Shown here piece by piece: positions 8,453 through 16,100 of a stretch of DNA of 64,000 nt. The notes beneath the pieces are model-generated. The model saw only the letters and a list, made by a program, of their open reading frames with translations. It did no database searches and was not told the origin of the DNA. How positions within the stretch are numbered: the first letter of the stretch is position 1; each line of letters opens with the position of its first letter. A program made the translations under genes and the position numbers. Source of the stretch: Treponema sp. (lineage in GTDB: Bacteria > Spirochaetota > Spirochaetia > Treponematales > Treponemataceae); NCBI GenBank assembly GCA_024400915.1, contig JAKSLX010000002.1, positions 205,645-269,644 on the forward strand, in the 5' to 3' direction.

Positions 8453-8543
8453 GCCCATAACGAGTATTCTGTTCACCTTCGCTGCGCTACGGCACAGTCG
8501 CTCCCATCGTGGTCGCTCCTTAAACAGAATACGCGTTATAGGC
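8453..8543. repeat. Inverted repeat B, attC-like outline
   Basis: Arms GCCCATAACGAGTATTCTGTT-type at 8453-8473 and AACAGAATACGCGTTATAGGC-type at 8523-8543 pair over 21 bp with two mismatches, with a 49-nt interior. Outer GCCCATAAC...GTTATAGGC ends resemble the R''/R' boxes of integron attC sites (a comparison from memory, untested). Confidence 0.6.
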
Positions 8544-8834
8544 ATTGCCGCGTCCATGCGGCACACAGGGTAACGCTCAGTTTCTGTTGCTAAAGTTCAC
8601 ATCATCAAAAATCTCTTTTGTGCTGCCTTGTGTAGAAAGTCATCGTGAACTGCCGTCCTGCGTCCATGCAGGCCGTCAGCCGTTCCAACGCCGCTACATT
8701 TCGTCGCCTCAGCTCCTCAATTCCCGCGTCGTTTCCACTCATCGCTGTTACATAACTGGCCGGTTATTCGGGCGGAACTGGAACCTTAAGCCTCCAAGCA
8801 AAACAAAAGCCTGTGTAGAAGCCTGAACCTTGTC

Positions 8835-8864
8835 GGGCCATAATTGCTATCGCAAGCATGGCCC
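8835..8864. repeat. Inverted repeat C
   Basis: GGGCCAT (8835-8841) pairs with ATGGCCC (8858-8864); TTGC and GCAA pair inside. No U-tract follows on either strand, so it is not an obvious terminator. Confidence 0.6.
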
Positions 8865-8906
8865 TCTTGCTAACAGGATTGCTAAACTTTAAGCGTCTCT
8901 AGTAAA

Positions 8907-8962
8907 CATCCCGCCGGCTAAAAATGGAATCCTGACGGAATCCATTTTCATCCGGCGGGATG
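8907..8962. repeat. Inverted repeat D (long near-perfect hairpin)
   Basis: CATCCCGCCGG (8907-8917) pairs with CCGGCGGGATG (8952-8962); after a 3-nt internal loop AAAATGGAATCC (8921-8932) pairs with GGAATCCATTTT (8937-8948) with one mismatch; the loop is 4 nt. About 23 base pairs in 56 nt. Confidence 0.8.
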
Positions 8963-9010
8963 AACCTAACTTCTGTTGCTGAACTGATTATTTCAAAAGA
9001 ACTGATCCTG

Positions 9011-9092
9011 CGAGTTTTCGAAGAAAACTCGGGAAGTAAAATTGCAGCGCAATTTTACGGCGGGAGCGCGTGCGTGGGTTTATCCCCACGCA
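9011..9092. repeat. Three consecutive perfect palindromes
   Basis: CGAGTTTTC-GAA-GAAAACTCG (9011-9031), GTAAAATTGC-AGC-GCAATTTTAC (9036-9058) and TGCGTGGG-TTTATC-CCCACGCA (9071-9092). Each has 8-10 bp arms with a 3-6 nt loop. They follow one another within 82 bp and have unrelated sequences. Confidence 0.85.
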
Positions 9093-9425
9093 AAAATGTT
9101 TGTTTTTACAAAATAAATGACAAAGAACAGATACACAAGAACACTAAGAATTTCATATCTTTCTATACTTTTTATAAAATATAGGTATTTTATTTTTTAT
9201 AAGTGTACTGTAAGCAAAAAAATATGATTATAAGGAAACTATCTTCAACTATTTATATCTTTCATTAAACATAAGTTTCTAAAATAAAGTGCATTTTCAA
9301 AAAAATGCGGTTCTTTTACCGTTCCAAAGTTCGCTTATGGGTTCTTTTATTTATCAGACAGATTTTTCCACAGTGCTTTTCTTGAAGGCTCCGCTTCCTT
9401 TAGGGGCACGGGGTGAAAGGTGTAG

Positions 9426-10916
9426 TTAGGAAAAATCGTACAAACCTGGATAATAAAGATAATGATTACCCCAATAATTATTTAAATAAATAGGAGAATT
9501 TTCTGTTGCTTCATAAATTTGATTAAACATATCATGTAATTCATCAATAGAAGCCTCGGAGTACATGTCTTTAATATTTCTTTCAATTTCTATTTCAGAA
9601 ATTTTATCAATTAAGTTTTTCCCCTCTTGTATTGTTGTCTTATTAAGGAGTGGAGGTGGTTCTATTACAGGAGTTGCATTAATTTTTATAATTTTCATAA
9701 ACTCACAAATGTGATTGTAAAATTCTTGCAATTTTAGTTTTGACAATTCTTCTTCACTTTTTTGTTCATATGTTGCTAATGTATTATATAGTTCTTTCTT
9801 TAATTCGCTTCTTGAAGGTCTTGTAATATTAATTTCTATTTCCAAGTAATATTCTGAGATAGCTAAAAATTCAATTAATTCAGTGTCATTGTTGAATACA
9901 ATTAGTCGTATTTTCTTATAAATTTTTTCTAGGAAATAATGAGAAGAGTTGATTGGGAAAAGAGCTTTTCTTTCTAGTATTTTTGATAATTCTTTTCGTG
10001 CTTCTTGGTTTCCGTTATTTGCGGCTAGAAAGAAAAATTTTTCTGCTGCATATCGATTTATAATTCCAGTTTTACCTGTTAGGTAAATCATTGCATAGTC
10101 ATAAAATCCTAATGTACAATCTTTTAAGCATGAACAGTATAGACTTTTTTTTGCATTTTCCCAGTGTTTGAGTTTAATGAACTCTTTGGCCAAATAGTAA
10201 TATAGAATTCCAAGAAGGGGATTACCGAAGTCTGATAATAGTCTGTAAAAATTGTAAAATAGATTATAACTATTTTCCTCATCCTCTATATTTTCTACTA
10301 CATCATGAAAAAACTTGTGAAATAATTTTGCACCATCTTCGTTATAAGTATTATAGAGACTAGTAGTTACGCTATTAATACGTAAATCCTTATAATGTGA
10401 AAATAGTGTATCATTGGAAAACACAAAGCCGCAGTCAATTGCAAAGTTGTCACTGTTGATTTTTTTTAATGAACTACAATTCTCAAATATATTATTACCA
10501 ATGTTTTCCAATTCATTAGGAAAAGTACATTGTTCAAGATTTATGCAATTAGAAAATGCTTTGTCTTCAATTATTCTTAAAGAGCCAGAGCAGTGTACAT
10601 AATTAAGTGATGTACATTCTGCAAATGCTTCTTCACAAATTCTTACTAATGATTCAGGTAGTATAATTCCATAAAGAGCAGAACATTTTTTAAAACTGCC
10701 ATAAACTATATCTTCAATATCAGTTAAATCAGAAAGATCCAGTGATACTTTTAACTTACTACTATTACTGTTTAATCTTTTTAAAGATGAGACAATTTTT
10801 CCAATGCTAACATTGTCACTATTTTTTACTATGAGATGAGTCGATTCTTTTAAGTCCAAGAGAACAAATGGTAAGTCATCAAAAGAACAAGTCTTAGTTA
10901 AGAGTGATACTTTCAT
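9426..10916 (-). CDS. Leucine-rich repeat (BspA-type) protein with Sel1/TPR-like C-terminal half
   Basis: 496 residues. Residues about 60-160 hold BspA/LRR_5 repeats (FKKCSALYGIILPESLVRI, FAECTSLNYVHCSGSLRII, FSNCINLEQCTFPNELENI, then FENCSSLKKI). From about 210 to 310 alpha-helical repeats follow, including LTGKTGIINRYAAEKFFFLA and NNGNQEARKELSKIL, which look like Sel1 repeats. No signal peptide or membrane helix. The last part (350-496) is unassigned. It is very AT-rich, unlike the phage genes. The start overlaps the end of the upstream 76-residue gene, so the two are co-translated. LRR and Sel1 repeats usually bind proteins, so a recognition role in a defence module is possible but unproved. 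Confidence 0.8.
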   Translation of the reverse strand: MKVSLLTKTCSFDDLPFVLLDLKESTHLIVKNSDNVSIGKIVSSLKRLNSNSSKLKVSLDLSDLTDIEDIVYGSFKKCSALYGIILPESLVRICEEAFAECTSLNYVHCSGSLRIIEDKAFSNCINLEQCTFPNELENIGNNIFENCSSLKKINSDNFAIDCGFVFSNDTLFSHYKDLRINSVTTSLYNTYNEDGAKLFHKFFHDVVENIEDEENSYNLFYNFYRLLSDFGNPLLGILYYYLAKEFIKLKHWENAKKSLYCSCLKDCTLGFYDYAMIYLTGKTGIINRYAAEKFFFLAANNGNQEARKELSKILERKALFPINSSHYFLEKIYKKIRLIVFNNDTELIEFLAISEYYLEIEINITRPSRSELKKELYNTLATYEQKSEEELSKLKLQEFYNHICEFMKIIKINATPVIEPPPLLNKTTIQEGKNLIDKISEIEIERNIKDMYSEASIDELHDMFNQIYEATENSPIYLNNYWGNHYLYYPGLYDFS

Positions 10917-11124
10917 TCAATTCTCTCACTTCTTCCGGTGTAGCAAACCTGCACATTCCGCTTTTAACCAGGATAAACACCGGTACTTTTGTTTCAACCT
11001 CAGAAGAACTTACCTTATAAACAGAATGCCTGTTCCAGTTCTGCAGCTTAATGTAGCTGTCAAAATGAGGAGCAAAGTCTTTTACACAGGCAAGTTCTTC
11101 GTGATCGAATATTGTATATCTCAT
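10894..11124 (-). CDS. Small hypothetical protein upstream of the LRR gene
   Basis: 76 residues from the ATG at 11124; the frame can be extended to 11166 only from a TTG. The sequence has no familiar domain. It overlaps the LRR gene by 23 bp and starts 53 bp after the stop of the membrane protein gene, so the three probably form one operon. No clear ribosome binding site precedes either start. Confidence 0.55.
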   Translation of the reverse strand: MRYTIFDHEELACVKDFAPHFDSYIKLQNWNRHSVYKVSSSEVETKVPVFILVKSGMCRFATPEEVRELNESITLN

Positions 11125-11177
11125 AGTTACAAAATTAAAAGTTTTATGATTTTTCCCTATGGGCAAAATCTAAATCA

Positions 11178-11900
11178 CTACTTCTTTGGGTATTCGTGAT
11201 TAACTGTAACAGTAATATTAATCGGTAAGTTACCAGATTCAATTTCTTCTAATTTAATAGAGTTTACTAATTCGACTGGAATTTTTGAAACATCATCAAT
11301 TTTCAAAATTACAGGTTCCTTAACTATAACATCTCTATCCTTTGTATATGTTATGTACGAAAAAAGTGTAGTTATAGCCGTCGTGATTATTGGTGCTATA
11401 ATTGCAAAAATTGAAATTAATAATGAACGTTTTGCAATCTTTTCTGAACGTTCTTCCGCAATTTCTGCAGGAGACAAGAAATTATTAGCGATTAATACTT
11501 TAAGTTCTGGACCAATATACAACTGTTTTTCTTTATTATCTAAGCAATAATTGTTAATTTGTGTAGCTGGTCGAATATTTCCCGTATTTGGCTTTACTAG
11601 AAATAGTATTGTTTTCTTTAAATCATCCCCAATTATTTGAATTGAAATATACCCCAATTTTTCAAGTTTCTCAAAACAAGCAATTAGTTTACCAATAAAA
11701 CTAGTAATATCACATTCTTGTTCAACGGTAATGGAATACACATCATCACCATGATTTATTGCACCTTTTCCAGTTCCGTAATTACAAGAAGGATTTTTAA
11801 TCATATTCAGCGGATAATGTTCAATAATAAAATCATAGATATTGGACTTGTTATAATCAACAAGTTCTGAGATAATTTGTTTTTCAAAATCCGAATACAT
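11178..11900 (-). CDS. Hypothetical membrane protein of the defence module
   Basis: 240 residues. A soluble N-terminal domain (1-155) of unknown type is followed by a basic stretch (EERSEKIAKRS) and one long hydrophobic segment (about 163-188, LLISIFAIIAPIITTAITTLF) that could span the membrane once. The C-terminal 50 residues carry acidic and valine-rich strands. It has an AAGGAAG-like site before the ATG. It lies directly downstream of hsdS with a 183-bp gap and upstream of the LRR gene. I do not recognise the family. Confidence 0.65.
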   Translation of the reverse strand: MYSDFEKQIISELVDYNKSNIYDFIIEHYPLNMIKNPSCNYGTGKGAINHGDDVYSITVEQECDITSFIGKLIACFEKLEKLGYISIQIIGDDLKKTILFLVKPNTGNIRPATQINNYCLDNKEKQLYIGPELKVLIANNFLSPAEIAEERSEKIAKRSLLISIFAIIAPIITTAITTLFSYITYTKDRDVIVKEPVILKIDDVSKIPVELVNSIKLEEIESGNLPINITVTVNHEYPKK

Positions 11901-11935
11901 TTTTTTCTTCCTTTAAGTATTCCATGCTCAAGATG

Positions 11936-11968
11936 GCATTTGCATAGATCATCTTCGCAAGCAAATGC
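11936..11968 (-). terminator. Hairpin between hsdS and the membrane-protein gene
   Basis: GCATTTGC (11936-11943) pairs with GCAAATGC (11961-11968). It may end the restriction operon, but no U-tract follows on the minus strand, so the role is uncertain. Confidence 0.35.
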
Positions 11969-12083
11969 AAACACCTTGGCCTTAGTTACTTGAATAAATT
12001 ATAAGATTGCTTGCCCGGCACCCTTTTGTTTGTTTATATCTTCAGGATTTAGTGATACATCAAATAATATTCTTTCTTCAAAT

Positions 12084-13343
12084 TTAATTACTCACCGTCA
12101 CTTGACCATTCATAAGCAATGGAAGAATTTCATCTCGAAGTTTTTTTGCATTTGAGATTTCTTCATTACAGAGAATAATTTTTTTAAAAATTGGATTTAT
12201 TAGTTTTTCAAAATCATTTGGAATCTTCATATCCTTAGGAACTACAATTTGACTTTGTTGCAAATGATCCTGTGTAATATGACCCATTGTTGTTTTTCTG
12301 GCTTCTGCCATCCTTTTAAATACATTTACATAATCTTGAAGTTGATAAAAATAAAATGATTTTGGATAACCATTATTAGATGTTACTTTGAAAATATGCT
12401 GATTAAGTCCACCATTTCCATAGCACCATAGCATTACTTCCAATGTCGCAGACCATGAAAATAAAACATCTCCATTGTAAACTTTTACAGAATCTGGAAT
12501 ATCTGATTTTACCCACTCTGTATCACTTGTTATTCCATCGTGCATTTCACGAATTTTTATAACGGGAAGTTTCTTTGTTTCATCAGTTGGTCGAAACTTT
12601 TGACATGCAAGACCATTTGTAAAATTTGCTATATCAAGTAAAGTTTTCACTTCCCATCCTTCAGGAATTTCTCTTTTGAGGACTTCATTATAGACCATTT
12701 TTCCGCCAGAGGTTTTATAAGGTTTTCCTTCTGCGTTTGGAAAGTCGAATTGCAAGAACCAATAGTCATACAATTCTTTTGCCATTGTTTCCAATTCTTT
12801 GTTAATTTTTTTGTTCAATGCAATTTTTGTATCAATGTCAGTAAGAACTTGTGCAATGCGTTTTTGCTCTTCTAGAGATTCTGGTAAAAAAACAGAACAA
12901 TCTTTAATTTTATCAGGAGATGTATGACGTATTTTTGTCTGCTGAGCACCTGCACCTAATTGATTTTTTACAATCGAAGAAGAAATTAAATAAAACGCAA
13001 AATCAGGATTCAGTTTTTCATTACAAATTACCTTTGCAACATCTTGACTTTGAATATATAAGTCATCTTCTGGAATTTTTGCCGTACTTCCCAATAAACC
13101 AGGAGTCTGTTCTGTCAACGGAGTGATAATATCATCCTTTTTCATTACAAATTGTTCTGGAACATCTCCCGTGAAAAATAAATTATCTTTGGAAGTATTT
13201 AGTTTAAAAGAATTATTCTGATAATCAAAATTACCCAATGTCAAACGGATTAATTCCCCTTCTGTTGCATAGTATTCACCAGAAAGAGACATTCCACGTT
13301 TTACATCACATAACTCACCGAGCTTGTATCTTTTTAATGTCAT
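12084..13343 (-). CDS. hsdS: Type I restriction-modification specificity subunit HsdS
   Basis: 419 residues with the usual two target-recognition domains and two conserved helical spacers. TRD1 is about 1-160 (KRYKLGELCDVKRGMSL...), followed by the spacer EEQKRIAQVLTDIDTKIALNKKINKELE. TRD2 is about 225-385 (IPEGWEVKTLLDIANFTNGL...), then the second spacer ending in LRDEILPLLMNGQV. It reads the bipartite DNA target for the HsdM/HsdR complex. It starts 4 bp after the hsdM stop. The sequence recognised cannot be told from the protein alone. Confidence 0.95.
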   Translation of the reverse strand: MTLKRYKLGELCDVKRGMSLSGEYYATEGELIRLTLGNFDYQNNSFKLNTSKDNLFFTGDVPEQFVMKKDDIITPLTEQTPGLLGSTAKIPEDDLYIQSQDVAKVICNEKLNPDFAFYLISSSIVKNQLGAGAQQTKIRHTSPDKIKDCSVFLPESLEEQKRIAQVLTDIDTKIALNKKINKELETMAKELYDYWFLQFDFPNAEGKPYKTSGGKMVYNEVLKREIPEGWEVKTLLDIANFTNGLACQKFRPTDETKKLPVIKIREMHDGITSDTEWVKSDIPDSVKVYNGDVLFSWSATLEVMLWCYGNGGLNQHIFKVTSNNGYPKSFYFYQLQDYVNVFKRMAEARKTTMGHITQDHLQQSQIVVPKDMKIPNDFEKLINPIFKKIILCNEEISNAKKLRDEILPLLMNGQVTVSN

Positions 13344-13347
13344 TCAT

Positions 13348-15003
13348 TTATTCCTCAAAATTCAATTTATCAAAGCTAGAAACAATCTCATCTTCCAATT
13401 TCTTGCTTTCTGCAAACATTGTCTTGAGATTTTCTTTGTGGGAATCCATCTTTTCTTTGAACTGTTCGGCGGTAATATCAACATAATCAATCTTTATGTC
13501 AAAATATTGGCCTGCACTAAGACTACAATTTTTTTCTTTTATTGCATCATAAGTTACGGCAACGCTAAAGTCTTCAACGGCTTCTTTATTTGTAAAGGTA
13601 TTTACAATCTGATCTATTTCGAAATCACGGAGTCGGCGTTTCTGGTTGTTTCCTTCCTTGTATTCTTCGCCAAGTTTAGAAGCATCAATGAGAATAACTT
13701 TTGCATCATCAGATTTTTTGGACTTGTCAAAGAAGATTACAGAAACGTTTGTTCCCGTTGTTGCAAATACATTGGACGGCATGCTCACAACACCGCTTAC
13801 AATTTTGTCTTCTACTATTTTCTGCAGAATCTTGTTTTCAGTTCCGCTTTTTGCAGTAATAAATCCAGTTGGAACAACAATTGCACCTTTCCCATTCTTA
13901 TCTTTAATTGAATTTACAACGTGCTGAATGAAACATGTATAGATTGCCATGCTTTCCTTTTTCTTGCTAGGAATTTTTGGAACACCTGCCCAGAATCTTT
14001 GAGTCTGCAAAGCAATGCTTTCTCTTGTCTCGCTGAAATCCATTTTGAACGGCGGATTGGAAACTACATAGTCAAACTGACGGAGACTGTTGCCGTCGTC
14101 GCTTTTGTGATATGGATGGACAAGTGTGTCGCCCTGAATTGCCTTATCCAGAGAAAGAACAAGGTTATTTAAAAGAAGATTAAGTTTGAGCATCTTATTT
14201 GATCTCTGGCTAATGTCCTGAGAATAGATTGTACATTTGTCTTCTCCGACCTGGTGAGCCAGAGCCATAAGTAAAGTTCCAGTTCCAGCACTTGGATCAT
14301 AACATTCAATGTTGTGAAGATCCTTTGCATTTCCTACCAGAAGGCGGGCCATGATTGTTGCAATTGAATGTGGAGTATAATACTCAGCATATTTTCCACC
14401 GCCTGCAGTGTTGTAGTCTTTGATAAGATACTCAAAGATTGTTGCAAAAAAATCATATCTCTGGGCAAAAACCTCTTCAAAACTAAAATTTATAAGCTTA
14501 TCAACAAGAGCTCTTGCAAATGGCGCACGTTGTGCAGTATCGGTTACAAAGATTGTTAAGTCTTCAAAAATAGGAATCTTTGTTTCATCAGAAGTATGGG
14601 TATTGAAAATTTCAAGATTTTCATCAGCAATGTTTGTCATTGTAGCATCAAAAATAGTATCGAAAGTACCTTTTGACTGCTGACTCCATAAATTTCCAAT
14701 CAGGTGCTCTGGTTTGAGACGGGGAATATTTGCATCCAACAAATCAAGCAAGTCCAGACGATCGTCTTCACTCAGGGAAGCATAGCCGGTTTCAAAAGTT
14801 TCAGCCGAAGTAATTTTTTTTACGATTGGAGAATTAAGTTTCTTTACTTCAAAGCAGAATTTATCATTCAGAAACTTGTAAAGGAAAACCTGGGTAATGA
14901 TTTTATATTCGTTTCCGTCATTTCCCATACCATACTGCTGGCAGGTTGCTTTAAGTGCATCAATAAGTTTAAATGTTTCGTCTTTAATCTGTTCTACTGT
15001 CAT
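13348..15003 (-). CDS. hsdM: Type I DNA N6-adenine methyltransferase HsdM
   Basis: 551 residues. The SAM-binding motif YDPSAGTGTL is at about 235-244 and the catalytic motif SNPPF at 315-319, both intact. The N-terminal HsdM helical domain and the segment FATIFEYLIKDYNTAGGGKYAEYYTP are typical. It methylates adenine at the site read by HsdS and protects host and element DNA. It overlaps the DUF1016 gene by 4 bp (ATGA), so the genes are translationally coupled. Confidence 0.96.
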   Translation of the reverse strand: MTVEQIKDETFKLIDALKATCQQYGMGNDGNEYKIITQVFLYKFLNDKFCFEVKKLNSPIVKKITSAETFETGYASLSEDDRLDLLDLLDANIPRLKPEHLIGNLWSQQSKGTFDTIFDATMTNIADENLEIFNTHTSDETKIPIFEDLTIFVTDTAQRAPFARALVDKLINFSFEEVFAQRYDFFATIFEYLIKDYNTAGGGKYAEYYTPHSIATIMARLLVGNAKDLHNIECYDPSAGTGTLLMALAHQVGEDKCTIYSQDISQRSNKMLKLNLLLNNLVLSLDKAIQGDTLVHPYHKSDDGNSLRQFDYVVSNPPFKMDFSETRESIALQTQRFWAGVPKIPSKKKESMAIYTCFIQHVVNSIKDKNGKGAIVVPTGFITAKSGTENKILQKIVEDKIVSGVVSMPSNVFATTGTNVSVIFFDKSKKSDDAKVILIDASKLGEEYKEGNNQKRRLRDFEIDQIVNTFTNKEAVEDFSVAVTYDAIKEKNCSLSAGQYFDIKIDYVDITAEQFKEKMDSHKENLKTMFAESKKLEDEIVSSFDKLNFEE

Positions 15004-16085
15004 TTATTTTCCTCTTCCATATCGTTCTGTTCAAACTTCTCAGATTCATCAATCCATTCTTTTAACTTTTGCTGTAAAAGCTTCTTGTCTGGCAGATACA
15101 GTTCATATTTCTGAGCATAAACATTTGCATCTTTTGGCAATGTAAGTTCAACAAGAGCATCATTTTTCTCTTTGCACAGGAGAATCCCGATTGTAGGTTT
15201 CTCAAAATCCTGCTTTACATGACGGTCAAAGTAATTAACATACATCTGCATCTGGCCAAGATCCTGGTGCGTAAGTTTATCGATTTTCAAATCAATTAAA
15301 ACATAGCATTGTAAAAGTCTATTGTAAAATACCAGATCAACAAAAAAATTGTCTTCATCAAAAGTGAAGCGCTTTTGTCTGGCTTCAAACAAAAAACCTT
15401 TTCCCAATTCAAGAAGGAACTTCTGCAACTTGTTGATGATTGCCGTTTCAAGATGATTTTCAGAGTAAGATGATTCTTCACTTAATCCAAGAAATTCCAA
15501 AGTAAGCGGGTCTCTTAAAATATCAGCAGGCTTTTCAATAACCTGTCCTTCATTTGCAAGTCGCATTACTTCATTTTTATCTTTGCTTAATGCAAGACGT
15601 TCATAAAGACTTGAATTGTATTGGCGTTGAAGCTGTCTTACACCCCAGTTTTGGTTGGCACATTCGATTTCGTAAAAACTTCGCTCATCAGGATTTTTAA
15701 TTCTCATTAAAACCTGATAGTGATTCCATGACAGAGTAAAATTTAATTGAATTGGGTCTACAGTGTAGACCTTTTTTGCTTCACTATAAATCTCGTAGAA
15801 CTTTCTTGCTTTTTTTAATGTTTCAACAGACCATCCTTTTTCATATTTTTTAGTCAGTCTTGCTGAAAGATTTTTTAAAGTTTCTTTTCCGTATTCTGCA
15901 CGTTTTTTTCCGTTCTGTTCATAATTTACAATGTATGAGCCAACACCAAAATATGTGTAAACCATGACTGTATTTACAGCGGTTTTTACATGAGCTCTGG
16001 CTGATTCAATTAGAGAAGAAATTTGTAAAAATAGTTCATCTTCGCTATTTGCAGGAACATTTTCGATTGTCAAAATTTTTTCCAT
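15000..16085 (-). CDS. DUF1016/YhcG-like PD-(D/E)xK nuclease-fold protein
   Basis: 361 residues. The N-terminal half (30-150) is the helical DUF1016 N domain (SARLTKKYEKGWSVETLKKARKFYE). The C-terminal half has the nuclease core: FFVDLVFYNRLLQCYVLIDLK gives D250 and D265-x-K267, then GQMQMYVNYFDR. The family is often found inserted in type I restriction operons and in mobile elements; its role is not settled. It lies between hsdR (15-bp gap) and hsdM (4-bp overlap), within the operon. Confidence 0.9.
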   Translation of the reverse strand: MEKILTIENVPANSEDELFLQISSLIESARAHVKTAVNTVMVYTYFGVGSYIVNYEQNGKKRAEYGKETLKNLSARLTKKYEKGWSVETLKKARKFYEIYSEAKKVYTVDPIQLNFTLSWNHYQVLMRIKNPDERSFYEIECANQNWGVRQLQRQYNSSLYERLALSKDKNEVMRLANEGQVIEKPADILRDPLTLEFLGLSEESSYSENHLETAIINKLQKFLLELGKGFLFEARQKRFTFDEDNFFVDLVFYNRLLQCYVLIDLKIDKLTHQDLGQMQMYVNYFDRHVKQDFEKPTIGILLCKEKNDALVELTLPKDANVYAQKYELYLPDKKLLQQKLKEWIDESEKFEQNDMEEENK

Positions 16086-16100
16086 GATAACTCCTGAAAA

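Larger units (their letters stand above)
7978..9425. other. Gene-free left end of the element, rich in inverted repeats
   Basis: 1,448 bp without an open frame that looks like a protein. The short frames present cross the inverted repeats and have no ribosome binding site. Base composition is uneven: AT-rich to about 8130, GC-richer to about 8960, AT-rich again. At least seven separate hairpins can be drawn, several with arms of 10-21 bp (listed as separate features). Two copies of TTAATTATAGTT occur near 8018 and 8099. Confidence 0.75.

Noticed and set aside
8278..8826. Short plus-strand frames in the left end of the element
   Set aside because: They run through inverted repeats, lack ribosome binding sites and have unlikely composition, so they are treated as non-coding.
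8960..9184. 74-residue frame across the three palindromes
   Set aside because: Its middle is made only of the palindromes and it lacks a ribosome binding site; kept as a repeat, not as a gene.
15000..16085. DUF1016 gene as the main restriction nuclease
   Set aside because: HsdR is complete with its own nuclease and motor; the DUF1016 protein is an additional factor.
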